Source: Pycnococcus provasolii (Eukaryota; Chlorophyta; Pseudoscourfieldiophyceae; Pseudoscourfieldiales). Taken from it: a stretch of 64,000 nt of DNA. Under the pieces are notes generated by a model. The model saw only the letters and a list, made by a program, of their open reading frames with translations, was not told the origin of the DNA and did no database searches. The stretch lies in the NCBI GenBank assembly GCA_049487715.1, contig CP150582.1:310001-374000 (forward strand), in the 5' to 3' direction. Position numbers and translations under genes: made by a program. Below, in pieces: positions 1 to 12,245 of this stretch (the stretch's first letter is position 1; the number at the start of each line of letters is the position of its first letter).

Positions 1-62
1 GATTACAGCAAACAAAAAGACAAAAACAGAACCACACAACTCTCCTTGCCTTCAAACCTCGC

Positions 63-1676
<1,614 letters not shown>

Positions 1677-4600
1677 ATGCCCGTTTGGGGCAGACGAACA
1701 CGCGTGCCGTTGTGGTTATGTCTAGTGAGCACGACGATACTTCACCTCGGGCTCGGCACGCAAGCACTGTGCGTGCCTGGCTTGGTGAATACGAACGGCG
1801 CTTGCGCCTTGCCGCCACCACCATCCGCGCAGTTCGAACCCGACGACGCGACGAACACGTGCCCTTGCCTGTATCGTAAGCACGCCAAAATCATCATGGT
1901 CACGCACGGGTCGTTCGCGAACAACTTCTGGGGCGTGGTGGAAGACGCCGCCACGCGTGCGTCAAGAGACTTGGGCGTCGAACTCAGTTACCGCGTTAAC
2001 GAGGAAGGTTATGACCTCGATGCCATGAGGAAACTCATCGAGCAAGCCGTTTCCGAAAAACCTGACGGCCTCGCCATCTCGTTGCCTGACGTGGACACCC
2101 TAGGGCCGGCGATCAAGTCAGCCGTGGCGGCTGGAATACCCGTCGTGTCGCTGAACAGCGGAAGCGACAATTTTCAGGAACTTGGCCTGCTCGCGCACTT
2201 TGGACAGGTGGAATCATACGCCGGCACGAAGGGGTGCGAGCGCTTCAAATCTTTGGGTGCCAAAAAGGTGCTGGTCATCGACATCGAGAGCGGTGCAAAT
2301 TCCGCGCTTGTCGACCGCGCTGACGGGTGCGCTGCCGCACTTCCGACAAAGGTGATTTTCACCGCGAGAAGCGTTGAGAGCATATATCGAGCGGTGAGCG
2401 AAGCCTTTGAAGAGGATGCAGAGCTTGACGCAATTCTTGCACTTAACAGCGCGTCTGCAACTCCTGCGATTCGAAAGTGGAGAGAAGAAAATCCAAGTCG
2501 CGGCGCCAGCACACTCTACGCGACGTTCGACTTCGACGCCGACACAGCGCAGTTCATGAAGGATGGAAATGTCGCGTTTAGCATCGACCAGCAGCAGTAT
2601 CTGCAGGGATATCTCCCTGTCGTCTACCTCGCCATGCTAAATACCACTGCGCTACGCACCCAGCCGAATCTTCAGGGCGGACTTGTTAACACTGGGCCGG
2701 GCTTCATAACCATAGACACGGTCGACTTGAAGAAGTGCGAATCCAGCGGCGTCTTTTTCTGCGGCGAGGCTGCGCCCACAAAGGATCGCGAACCGGTACT
2801 GGAGCAACCAGAAGGGTGCGAGTGCATCGCTAGGTCGTCAAAGAAAATTGTTGCCGTCAGCCATTCGCCAACGCGAATCCCCGCAACGCGGTCGATGCTC
2901 GATGGCCTGCGGCAGGGCGCAAAAGACCAGAAGATTGAGATTAGCATCAAGTTTCGCGAGTTGGGTGATGAAAAGGCCAGCCTGAAGGACCTCGACGACG
3001 CCATCGCCGAAAAGCCCTACGGGATCATATCCACCGCACCAACTGCCGAATTCGTGAAAAAGCTCAAGGAGGCGCGTGAGGCTGGCATCAAGGTTGTCAC
3101 AGTTGGTTCGCCTGCGCAGGGCGTGGAGACGAGTACCGATCTTTTCGTCGGGTATCCGCCACATGATGCAGGGCGACTTGCAGGCGCGGAAATATTACGA
3201 AAGCTGTCAGCATCGTCCAGCAGTGGGAAGGTGTTGTGCATAAAAGATAGCTCAGAAGCAGACGATGAAGGTGAACGCCGCAGATGTGATGGTGCAGCAG
3301 AAGTATTGGAAGCTCGCGGGACAAGCATGGAAGTCATCGGCGTGGATGGCACAAATCCAAGCTACGCATCGCGCGTGCTTAAAGAAGCGGCTGCAGACAG
3401 CACTGTGCCAATCGTGGGCATGTTGGCGATCAGCGGCCATTTGACGCGAATTGCAACCCTTGCCGCGAACCAGCTAGTAGACAGTGGCAATGGTAGCTCG
3501 GAATTGCTTCCTATCGTGGGTTTTGACATGCCCTCGAATGAGGATACTCTCACGCACCCGAGTCTGGTGAACGTCATTCTAACAGCACCGTATCTTCAGG
3601 GGTATTGGCCCGTGGTCGTGCTCGCACAGGCAGCATTTTCTGCAAACGCGCTTGCTGACGCAAATGACATGCTTCAAACGGCACCGTATCAAGCGGACAC
3701 TCGTTTTTCAAATGCGACAAAGCTTTTTGCCGCGCGCTGTGAGCTTCTTGGTTGGGAGCAGTGCCTTGACGCATGCGATCCAGGCAGCAGCAGTGCTGGG
3801 CTTACAGTAGGCGAGTGCACACCTTGTGCCCCGGGAACGTTTGCGAATGTGTCAGGGCTTGAATCGTGCTATCCCTGTGAACGCAATACGTACTCGGACG
3901 TGGAAGGTCTTGACCGATGCAAGACATGCCCCGGTGGTACGTCAACGTTTGGAAAGATTGGACAAACGAAGTGCGAACCTTGTCAGCCTGGAACGTATCT
4001 TAATATGACCACAGGCGACTGTACGCCCTGCCCTGTCGGCACCTCCACTAATCAGGAGCGTTCGAACAAATGCATCCCTTGCAACAGCGAGCCAGGTGCC
4101 AAGTATCAAGACGAGGAAGGACAACGGATGTGCAAGCAGTGCCCAGCTCACACGCACAAGCCGCTCGGGCAAGGCGGTGTCTCGATAAGTGAATGCCTGT
4201 GCGCGGAGGGATACTGGCGACCAGATGGCGTTGAGGGTGCTGCTTGCATTGCATGCCCCGAAGGCGCAATCTGCGATGCGTCGACTTATATCAAGCGCGT
4301 TACAATGCCCAAGCCAAAGTACGGCTTTTGGACTAAGACGAAAATGCTGAATGCTACAACAAATGATAAATTTGGACCAGAGGGTTCAGCTGTACATATT
4401 ATAGCAGGCTTTCCGTTCAAGCGCGATAACAGCATCCCGAAACCAGAACCAACGCAGGACGACTTTGGATTCGGGGGATTGCCAAAGCTGTTCCTCGACT
4501 GCCCAAATCAAGAAGATTGTCCTGGAAACATTTACGAGTGCTCAGAGTCAAAGCGAAACGCGTTATGCATTCAGTGCAAAGACGCCTGGTTTAATGTTGG

Positions 4601-6935
4601 TGGCTACTGCTTGAAATGCCCTCTCGGAAAGGATTCCGGCGCTTCTATTGGAGTAACCATTGCAGGCTGGGCGGTGGTGATCCTCATTTGGCTTCAAACA
4701 AATGCCATTGCAGCCTCGCGTTACGAATGCTTCGACGTCACATTGCTCTTCATGCAGATTGTCAACATCATCCAAAGTTTCAGCATTCCTTGGCCAGAGG
4801 ATCTTCGCGTCCTAACAAATGTGTTTGCAATCGTAAATTTCGATGTGGACTTCTTATCGCCGGCGTGCATTTTGCCCTGGGATTACGTCATTAGTACCTA
4901 CTTCACATATATGCTTCCCTTAATAACACTTGGCATCACTTCGCTTTTGTACATCATTAAGAAGCTCCGCCTTATGCGCTCTACAGATGTTATAACCGAA
5001 GAGATGCGGAACGAGAGCCTGACGGCTGCTGCACATTCTATTACACGAAACTGCGCAACGCTGCTCGTGATTGTATACAACGCAATATGCATCAAAGCAT
5101 TTAGTGCATTCATGTGCACAGAGATGTCCGATGGACAGAGATTCCTCAATGCCGCACCGGACGTTGCGTGTGGCTCGTCCAGGCATCATGCGTTGATTGG
5201 CGGCGCGGTTGTGGCCATACCAATATATGTTGTGGGCACCCCCCTCTACTTGAGCTGGAAACTGTGGAGCCTACATCGTGGAAACTTGCTACACAAGCCG
5301 GAGGTGCTGAAGCAATGGGGCTTTCTGTACATGTCATATGAGGCCAACTTCTGGTGGTGGCCAATCCTCTTTCTCGTTCGCCGCTTAGTATTTTGCTTAC
5401 TCGTAGTTTTCGCGTCGGAAAAGCCATACATTCAGCTCTGGATCGGTGTGATCTTCTTGATTTTGGCCATATGTCTTCAGTACTTCTACCGCCCGTTTTT
5501 GATGCCAGAGGTAGACTTTGTTGATTCATTCATGCTGATCATAACCGCTGTCTACTTGATGTGTGGTTCGGTTTACATGAACCAGGACGTGACGGAATCG
5601 GATCGCCACGCCATCACAGTCTTCCTTCTCATATCCACGGTTGCTGCCATCGCAGTCTCTATAGTCGTAATTGTGAGGCAAGCACGCGTCGTATTGCTAC
5701 AACAGATAAATGCTCAGAACTTTGTCCATCACATTGCGGAGGCCTGGATGGCTCTGTCGCTGGTGTTGCACAGTGAATTCAAATCAGCAGAGGAACTCAT
5801 GAAACTGATGGATGTCAATAATGACGGACACATTACTGCCAACGAGGCGAGTGACTTCTTGAGGGAAATATTAAGACGTAAGACCATGATGGCGGAGATT
5901 CTCTTCATGATGCTGGATACCGACAGGTCGGGAACTCTGACAGTAGAAGAGATCGCGTCCGGCTTGTACAATTTGACGTATTTGAACGAGAAGGAAGTTG
6001 AAAATGTATGTTCGAATATTTTCGATGCCAAGGACGATGGTCCCGCTAGCAGCCTGAACGAAAGAGCCATGACGTGGATCCATTCCCAGTGCCGTCATAC
6101 GATGGTGCCAACGAAGCGTGCGGTAATCATAGATAGGAGCAAAGTGGTGGCAGAGCTTAATTATCGGAAGCGTATGTTGATTAGCACAGCTGGTGAGCTT
6201 ACGTCAACGATCAATAGCTTAGCTTTGTCTTGTTGGCTGGATTATGCGCTTAAACAAGACCAATCGATGAAGGATTTTATAGTAAAGGCCGCACTGATCG
6301 ACCAATGGGTCTCACCACACATGGCAGACGACGGAGACCTGGGAATTTACTCGTACTCGGACCGCGCCGTATTTCTCCGCAGTCTTGTCAAAAATCCGAG
6401 TATCATCGACTACATTCTCACGACAAGTGAGCATGAGGTTGCTGGTAAGGAACTTGCATAAACGGAACTCAACGCAACCAACATAACCTTTTCTCACATG
6501 ATTCAAAAAACAAAACAAATAACAGAATTTGCGAGTGCCATCAACAGGATGTATATGGTTTTCGAGCGCCACAATACTGACAATGAGACTTTCACCAAGC
6601 ATGGGCGCCGATCGTACTTGGGTAAGCTAGTCGTTCAAGCTGACCGTGCACCGCTGTTGAATTGGCTCCTCCAAGAAAGCACAAATTCCCAGCGTATTGC
6701 CTTTCGCGACCTTCTAATCAACATTCAGGTGTATGACAATTGGTTTTCTCGCTTGGGCCTGTGGCATCACTTTCTGGTATTCCTAGGACTACGGAAGCGT
6801 TCGAGCTTTGCCAGCTGTAATCTCAATCCGCACAGTCTGATTGCGAAGCAGAAGGAAATAAGCTACGGCATCGGAGTCGAAGGTTTTACCTTCGAAGACG
6901 AGGAGGTTATGCCCGACATCCTAACACAGTTTTAG
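1677..6935 (+). CDS. Receptor-like protein: two periplasmic-binding-protein domains, Cys-rich region, multi-TM core, EF-hands
   Basis: Predicted 1725-residue surface protein, coded by 1677-6444 joined to 6526-6935. It has a signal peptide (about residues 1-30), then two tandem sugar-binding type 1 periplasmic-binding-protein (RbsB/LuxP-like) domains at about 60-350 and 385-660, each led by a CxC segment. A GCC2/GCC3 (ephrin-receptor-like) cysteine-rich region spans about 690-870. A membrane region of about eight or nine helices follows (about 990-1350). Two canonical EF-hand loops, DVNNDGHITANE (nt 5812-5847) and DTDRSGTLTVEE (nt 5917-5952), precede a cytosolic tail. The Cys-rich plus membrane layout resembles algal and oomycete TRP/GPCR-like proteins. 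The paired bacterial-type ligand domains suggest sensing of a small molecule such as a sugar, coupled to calcium. Ligand and channel activity are inference. Confidence 0.8.
6445..6525 (+). other. Probable 81-bp spliceosomal intron
   Basis: The long reading frame of the receptor gene stops at 6459-6461, just after a GTAAGG donor at 6445. A CAG acceptor ends at 6525. Removing 6445-6525 joins G to AA (codon GAA) and opens a frame for 135 more codons whose composition matches the upstream tail. No other change is needed. Confidence 0.75.
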
Positions 6936-7018
6936 TTAGGCTTCTGTAATACATCGTGGGGATATCATAGTTCTACCCGACATGAAAAGACTGGCCTAAG
7001 GGTGGTTAACCCTATCCC

Positions 7019-7029
7019 AAAACCCTAAC
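7019..7029 (+). promoter_or_regulatory. Telo-box-like element
   Basis: AAAACCCTAAC lies about 100 bases upstream of the Wee1 ATG, with a second partial copy (TTAACCCTA) at about 7006. It matches the plant telo-box consensus AAACCCTAA. Similar motifs lie near several other starts in this window. Confidence 0.4.
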
Positions 7030-7129
7030 TTAACGATGTGATCCCTTTTCCCGTGACTTTTCCCGCCAGCTCGCCGAAGGTGAAGTTTCCAAAATTTCAC
7101 CCCCTCATCTGTCCCCCCCTGCACCAACG

Positions 7130-8545
7130 ATGGAGGTCGACGACGAGCTGACGTTACGGTCGAGGGACGTGTGTACTCCTTCGCCTGTCTTGGAGGCATC
7201 AGCCGCAACGCGCAGAGACCCCAGCTCACACGGCAAGGCGGACAGCTGGAAACCGTCGCCGCTTTCGGTTCTCGTGTCACCCACAAACACGACGGATACA
7301 ACGCTTACGGAGACGGAGACGCCAACGGCAGCTGCGGTGACGGAGAATACACCCACATATGGTGCTAGTCGGTCGTTTCAGGGCGCATTCCATGAGCCGT
7401 ATGAAGTCTGCGGGTTGCAGGTGGGACCTCGGCAATACGGGCAGGTTGGACTGTCACCACTGGCGGTGTCCGACACTACGATGCTGGGTAGAAGCGACGA
7501 ATACGAGGACGAAATGCCGTCTACACCTTTGAGGAGTCCGGAGCACTGCGAAACGCCGAAACTGCCTACAGGGGCACCCACGCCTATGTCGGCTCACGGA
7601 GGACACTCACCATGGTTCGCAGGACCGCCACCGACGCCCGTGCCATCGAAGAGGGCAGCGCCACGTGTTGACAGGACGGACAGTTTGAACGAAACGAAGG
7701 TACTCGTCGCGCTGCAGCGCACGGAGAGCGTAGTCAACCCACAGCTCTTCCGCTACGAGAACCACTTTGTGTTCGTGCAGCAGCTCGGCGCAACGCAGAC
7801 GAGCGAGGTTTGGCATGTGAAGCAGAAGTCCGACGGGTCGGACTGGGCGCTCAAAAAGTCAAGGCACGACTTCCGCGGAAAAGCTGACCGCGAAAGGCTC
7901 GTGGCGGAGATCAAAAGCGTCGCGAACCTGCCGGTGCACCCGCACATCATACGCTATAAGCGTGCTTGGCAACAGGACAGCCACCTGTACACACAGATGG
8001 AGCTTGCAAATAACGGAACCCTGACGTTGCTGATTGATCGCAACGGTGGACGTCTCTTCGAGCAGGCGCTCTGGCTCGTGCTTGGTGAGATGTCATCCGC
8101 GCTGGAGCTTCTTAGCCAGCATGGCGTCCAGCACCTCGATATTAAACCGGATAATATCTTCGTCGACACGACGGGTCACTGCAAACTCGGCGATTTTGGA
8201 AGTGCGCTGCGTTCCGCCACGAGCAGCGCGAGCTGGGAGGAGGGCGACGGCAGGTACGTTTCACCCGAGCTTCTGGACGAAAGTGCACCACCGAGCACAG
8301 CTAGCGACGTGTTCAGCCTCGGCGCGTCGCTGTATCATGCGGCATATGGGCGTCCGCTTGAGCGCGATTGGATGGTTCCGAGGGAGGATTGGCTGAATGC
8401 GAGCCTTGACGCTCTCGCGGCCACGGGTCACGTGACCGCGGACTTCATGTCAGTCTTACGCGCTATGCTCCGTCGCACGCCGGAGCAGAGACCCACGCCG
8501 CTGGAGTTGAGAATTTTAGCTGCCAAGGCAGTTTCGATGGCGTGA
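7130..8545 (+). CDS. WEE1: Wee1-type protein kinase
   Basis: Inhibitory cell-cycle kinase expected to phosphorylate the ATP-loop tyrosine of CDK. The first 200 residues are disordered and hold many SP/TP sites, as in other Wee1 N-termini. The kinase domain occupies about 205-465. Visible motifs are ALKKS (ATP lysine), HPHIIRYKRAW (Wee1 signature), HLDIKPDNIF (catalytic loop) and DFGSA. The Gly-rich loop is unusual, reading LGATQTSEVW with only its first glycine. Myt1 is the alternative within the family, but no membrane segment follows the kinase domain, which favours Wee1. The ATG at 7130 is the first in frame. Confidence 0.88.
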   Translation: MEVDDELTLRSRDVCTPSPVLEASAATRRDPSSHGKADSWKPSPLSVLVSPTNTTDTTLTETETPTAAAVTENTPTYGASRSFQGAFHEPYEVCGLQVGPRQYGQVGLSPLAVSDTTMLGRSDEYEDEMPSTPLRSPEHCETPKLPTGAPTPMSAHGGHSPWFAGPPPTPVPSKRAAPRVDRTDSLNETKVLVALQRTESVVNPQLFRYENHFVFVQQLGATQTSEVWHVKQKSDGSDWALKKSRHDFRGKADRERLVAEIKSVANLPVHPHIIRYKRAWQQDSHLYTQMELANNGTLTLLIDRNGGRLFEQALWLVLGEMSSALELLSQHGVQHLDIKPDNIFVDTTGHCKLGDFGSALRSATSSASWEEGDGRYVSPELLDESAPPSTASDVFSLGASLYHAAYGRPLERDWMVPREDWLNASLDALAATGHVTADFMSVLRAMLRRTPEQRPTPLELRILAAKAVSMA

Positions 8546-9614
8546 AGAAAAATGTTACACTTGTTTGTCTGTGATACCTACTTACGTCTTCCAACGGTCG
8601 TCCCGTTTCACACCAACCCGTAGATATCCATAAAGGTAGTCACGTTTCAAGCTTGCCAGGTTGCGGCCGGGTTCTTGACCACCTTTTAACACGGTGGCAA
8701 TGAAGTGGTTGCTGCTTGCAAGTTGCAAGTTGCAGTTTGCGAGGTTTCCACGATGACGGAGCAGGCGGAGAAAATCAACGCCTCGGACCTCGTCCCAATG
8801 CATGGTCCCCTCTTTTTAAATTTACGCGGAACTTTTTCCCCGTTAACTTTTTAGTCCAAGTCCAGAGGCGTTGAAAATACACGTGTATTTTGCACGTGTA
8901 TTTGAGCTTGCTTTTTGTGCTCGTCTAGCTAGGTGTTCTCCGCCAATCATTCGTCTCCATTGATTCTTGCTTGACCTGCACGGCACGGCAAAGCAGGGAG
9001 GTGTAGACAACGCAAGTAGGCAAGGTACGGCATTCACCTCCATTGATTCTTGCTTCGGCTAACTTCTCAATTTGATCCTCCACTGTTTCTTGCAGGCACA
9101 CAAACAAATATAAGAACACTTTGTTCCCGTCACGGCCCCGCTTCTTCACCTGCACCGGCACGCGGCTGCACACCTTCAACATCGCGCCCGTCTCGCAGCG
9201 CACCACCTTGACCACCGTCCCCTAGGACGAACGCAGCACCGCCTTCTTCTGGAAATACAACACGGCGCACGCGATCCGCGCAAAACCAGCCAGCACCTCG
9301 CACGCCAGACGCTTGCGCAGCCGACGCGCGCTACCCTTCGGATCCTCGCCCTGGAGAGACAGCTTGCCGCCGTCGGCACTCATCACCACGTACTGAAAGG
9401 TCCAGAGACGAGGTCAACACAGACGAGTCCTTAAGGCCGACGGAAAAATCTTCGTTCGTGTTGTCCATCAGACGGAACACCGAATCGGACAGCTCCTCCT
9501 CCTCACCCTCCTCACCCTCCGCCGGCGACCGCCGCGCCCGTCGCCTGACGGCTAACGCAGCTCCAGCACGTCGTCAGACTCGCCCGACTCGACCGCGCCG
9601 AACAGCTTTTTACA
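8546..9614. other. Gene-poor spacer with a degraded minus-strand frame
   Basis: About 1.07 kb between Wee1 and the SET gene. The left half is AT-richer and holds short direct repeats, such as TTGCAAGTTGCAAGTTGCA near 8715-8735 and a repeated CTCCATTGATTCTTGCTT at about 8956 and 9040. The right half contains the minus-strand relic listed separately. Confidence 0.4.
9120..9600 (-). pseudogene. Degraded minus-strand coding relic, family unknown
   Basis: The minus strand keeps long codon-like stretches: an acidic segment (EEEELSDSVFRLMDN, about nt 9515-9465) and a segment from about 9393 to 9120 with codon bias like neighbouring genes. These are broken by TAG at 9222-9224, another TAG near 9560, and changes of frame. 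A CTTTCAG near 9395 could be an old splice acceptor. I do not recognise the family. The relic overlaps the presumed promoter of the SET gene, so that promoter may be recent. Confidence 0.3.
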
Positions 9615-11684
9615 ATGGCAAGGCAAAAAGCGACTGCGCGGAAGTCGACTGGAGGTGACGCGCCACGCAAAGAGATTCCGACGCGGAGACCGTGGAAAGG
9701 TGTGCAGTTGCGTGAGGCTGAGACGAAGGACGGCGCATCGTCGTCGTTGCCATCGTCGCCGTCGCCCATGTTGTTGGGCATTCGATTAGTCTCATTTGAT
9801 ACTGAGGACGACGAAAATACTAGCGAGGACGAGGACGATACTGTGGATCGCGTGGTGGATGTGAGTGTGGTCGCGAGTCATGAGGGATTCCAAGTGAGCT
9901 CACAAACAGCACTCAAGAGCGAATTCCCACAGCCAATAAAAAATATATTCAAAGCGGCTGCCAAACAGACATCAGCGCGCTACTTGGTCATTTGGCAAGA
10001 TGTCGCCGGAAAGATATCGCTGCGGGGTCACGAGCCACGAGTCACGAATCACCGCTTCCTCTTGGCAGCTCTCAAAGACGCCAAGACAAATTGCCGTTGT
10101 CGCATTGTGAGCGAAGGACGTGGAGACGACGGATACGCATACGCGCTCGAGGCCGCCGTCGACATGGACGCCAGCGCCGTCGTCGGCGTGGAGACGGGCG
10201 TGGCCACGACAGAGGAGGAGTTCAAGGAAAGGATGGGGGACTCTTTATTGGGATTGCATTCGACACATGTCGAATCTAAACTATGGAAGGGTGTGGACTC
10301 ACTCAAGCATCACAAAATCCCAGAAATGCGTATAGATTGCACAGCGCATGGCAATCAATTTCGGGTCGTGAATGATCCGTTGTGGGCGGCGCAGGATTAC
10401 TATGTGCCTTCGATGTGCAACATGGGCGCTTTCTTGGTATTTGATACCAAGAATGCGATGCCAAACCTGGCCTATTTCACGACGCGAGCGGTAAAAAAAG
10501 GAGAGCAGCTTTTCGTGGACTGGGGACCGGATGCGTGGATGCCAATGATGGAGCGCTATCTCACCAACCAGGCAGAGACGAGTCTATGGTATTGGAGGTG
10601 GCTGAATATCCTGAAGTCGGCATCGCACGGTCTCAACGGCCTCGACGAGACGCGCATCGAGGCGCGGGTGAAGAAGCTGAGGAACTCCGTTCTATATTTT
10701 GACCCGTGCTCGCGGGGGTATTGTGGCGTAAACGATTACCTCCCAGCTGGCGAAAATCCTCGAGACGGCATCAAGTACGCCGGCGACCTCCCGCCTGCGC
10801 ACGACGAGAAGCGCATCAAGATGTACGAGCACATGACGGAGGAGGAAGGGCTTGAGGTGGTTGACGCGAAGGACGTGTACACGAGCATGGGCCTGAGCTT
10901 GGAGAACGAGAACCAGTACAACGTCGAGCAATTAGAACCCGATGTCTTGGATAAGCTCAAACACGTGAATCCAAAGAAGTTAGAGTTACGCGGCTGGCAC
11001 ATGGTGGAGAACGAGCCGGAGGTGTTAGCGATTTTGAGGGGCTACGACGAAGACGACCGCACGCATGTCGTTGAGGTCCAATACGTGCCGCACCCGTGCC
11101 GATACTTTACACCGCCTGATAGCAAGGCCTACGGTCTAATCGCCGCACGCGAGCTTGAGATGGGCGACGTCGTGGAGGTGTACGCCGGAAATTTATGGGC
11201 AGGAGAAACGCTAGCTAACGCGAGCGAGCGGGGGGATGTCGACCCGCACACAGATCATTACGCTTACGATATTGACCTCACTGGACTGATTGCTGCCGGC
11301 TATGACGGGCCAAGTTTGCTTGTGGAAAACAAGGCGATCCCGTGCAAAGCTCGCTTCGCCAATTGTCGCTTCATGCGCGAGGGTGGCGAAAAGGACGTGA
11401 ATTGCCACGCGGAGCTTTGGTGGGACGACGAGCGCAAGCTTCCCGTTGTCGTCTTTGCCGCATCGAGGCGGATTCCTAAGGATGAAGAGATTGTCGTCGA
11501 CTACGGCGGAGATTATTGGCGCATCGTGTGGAAGCACCTCGTGCGTGCGCACGCGGAGTTTTGGGTGCGGACGTATGCCCGATGCGAGGAGTTGGAGCGC
11601 GTTATAAATGAGAATAAACTCGACCTATCGCCTATGCCCGACGCGAAGTTCGACAAGTACTTCCCGAACCTCGCGAAGGCGTAA
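9615..11684 (+). CDS. Two-SET-domain protein with a histone H3 tail-like N-terminus
   Basis: 689 residues. After the initiator Met the first 18 residues, ARQKATARKSTGGDAPRK, match the histone H3 tail at 15 of 18 positions. K4, R8, K9, S10, R17 and K18 are kept and K14 is Asp; T22 and K27 also align. No H3 fold follows. An acidic Ser-rich linker (35-85) comes next, then a divergent SET-like segment (about 170-320, with GNQFRVVNDP and GEQLFVDWG) and a better SET domain (about 495-645: GLIAARELEMGD, EVYAGNLW, RFANCR, DEEIVVDYG). Probable protein-lysine methyltransferase. The tail could be an automethylation site or pseudosubstrate, or a bait for H3-tail readers; this is inference. ATG at 9615. 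The 3' end faces a HECT relic and, beyond it, a DNA methyltransferase. Confidence 0.8.
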   Translation: MARQKATARKSTGGDAPRKEIPTRRPWKGVQLREAETKDGASSSLPSSPSPMLLGIRLVSFDTEDDENTSEDEDDTVDRVVDVSVVASHEGFQVSSQTALKSEFPQPIKNIFKAAAKQTSARYLVIWQDVAGKISLRGHEPRVTNHRFLLAALKDAKTNCRCRIVSEGRGDDGYAYALEAAVDMDASAVVGVETGVATTEEEFKERMGDSLLGLHSTHVESKLWKGVDSLKHHKIPEMRIDCTAHGNQFRVVNDPLWAAQDYYVPSMCNMGAFLVFDTKNAMPNLAYFTTRAVKKGEQLFVDWGPDAWMPMMERYLTNQAETSLWYWRWLNILKSASHGLNGLDETRIEARVKKLRNSVLYFDPCSRGYCGVNDYLPAGENPRDGIKYAGDLPPAHDEKRIKMYEHMTEEEGLEVVDAKDVYTSMGLSLENENQYNVEQLEPDVLDKLKHVNPKKLELRGWHMVENEPEVLAILRGYDEDDRTHVVEVQYVPHPCRYFTPPDSKAYGLIAARELEMGDVVEVYAGNLWAGETLANASERGDVDPHTDHYAYDIDLTGLIAAGYDGPSLLVENKAIPCKARFANCRFMREGGEKDVNCHAELWWDDERKLPVVVFAASRRIPKDEEIVVDYGGDYWRIVWKHLVRAHAEFWVRTYARCEELERVINENKLDLSPMPDAKFDKYFPNLAKA

Positions 11685-11733
11685 GTAGCGACGGGATATA
11701 TGCGGATTTAATAATGTTAATAAAAATGTTATG

Positions 11734-12245
11734 ACAGATGAAAGCCATCTCCGGCCGCATCCAGCGCGCTCATCAGCTTTGACCGCATCTGCGCCTCCGT
11801 TTTGTAGTTCGGAAGCTTAAGTTGATTGAAGCAAGTTGACGGTGTGGGCAAACGCGCAATGTATGTCTTCAATCCCGTTCGCGTGAGCATGGCACTCACA
11901 ATCCCACCGGCTGATTCCGTGCTAACCTTGTGCAATCGTGAATGAGGCTGGAGATGCGCAAACCCCAACAAAGGAGGGCGAGGACATCCAGTGACGAACA
12001 TGAGAAGCTTTGATTTCTGCTCCGCGCTCAATCCGCGAACGACGCGCCAAAAAATCGCCACGGTGCGACTTTGCGCAGTGTACCCTCCGCTGTACTCGGT
12101 ATGCTTGGCCAGATCGTCGACGTCAAAACCGCGTCCTCGTGCATCCTCATCTCCGTTGATGAGACGACTCAGCTCAAGCAGTGAAAAGAGCGCGAGTGCT
12201 CGCGGGTCCACCGCACCGCACAATCCGGAGAGAAATGCGCGATTG
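11734..12245 (-). pseudogene. Relic of HECT ubiquitin ligase C-terminal lobe
   Basis: The minus strand encodes about 163 residues nearly identical to the last 163 of the intact HECT ligase at 19932-23060. I count seven substitutions and one single-residue deletion, and the same ending (DAAGDGFHLS). The catalytic-Cys segment STCFNQLKLP is kept. Similarity stops abruptly at about 12245, with no start or N-terminal part, so this is a truncated duplicate. It lies tail-to-tail with the SET gene, mirroring the arrangement at 23 kb. Confidence 0.88.
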
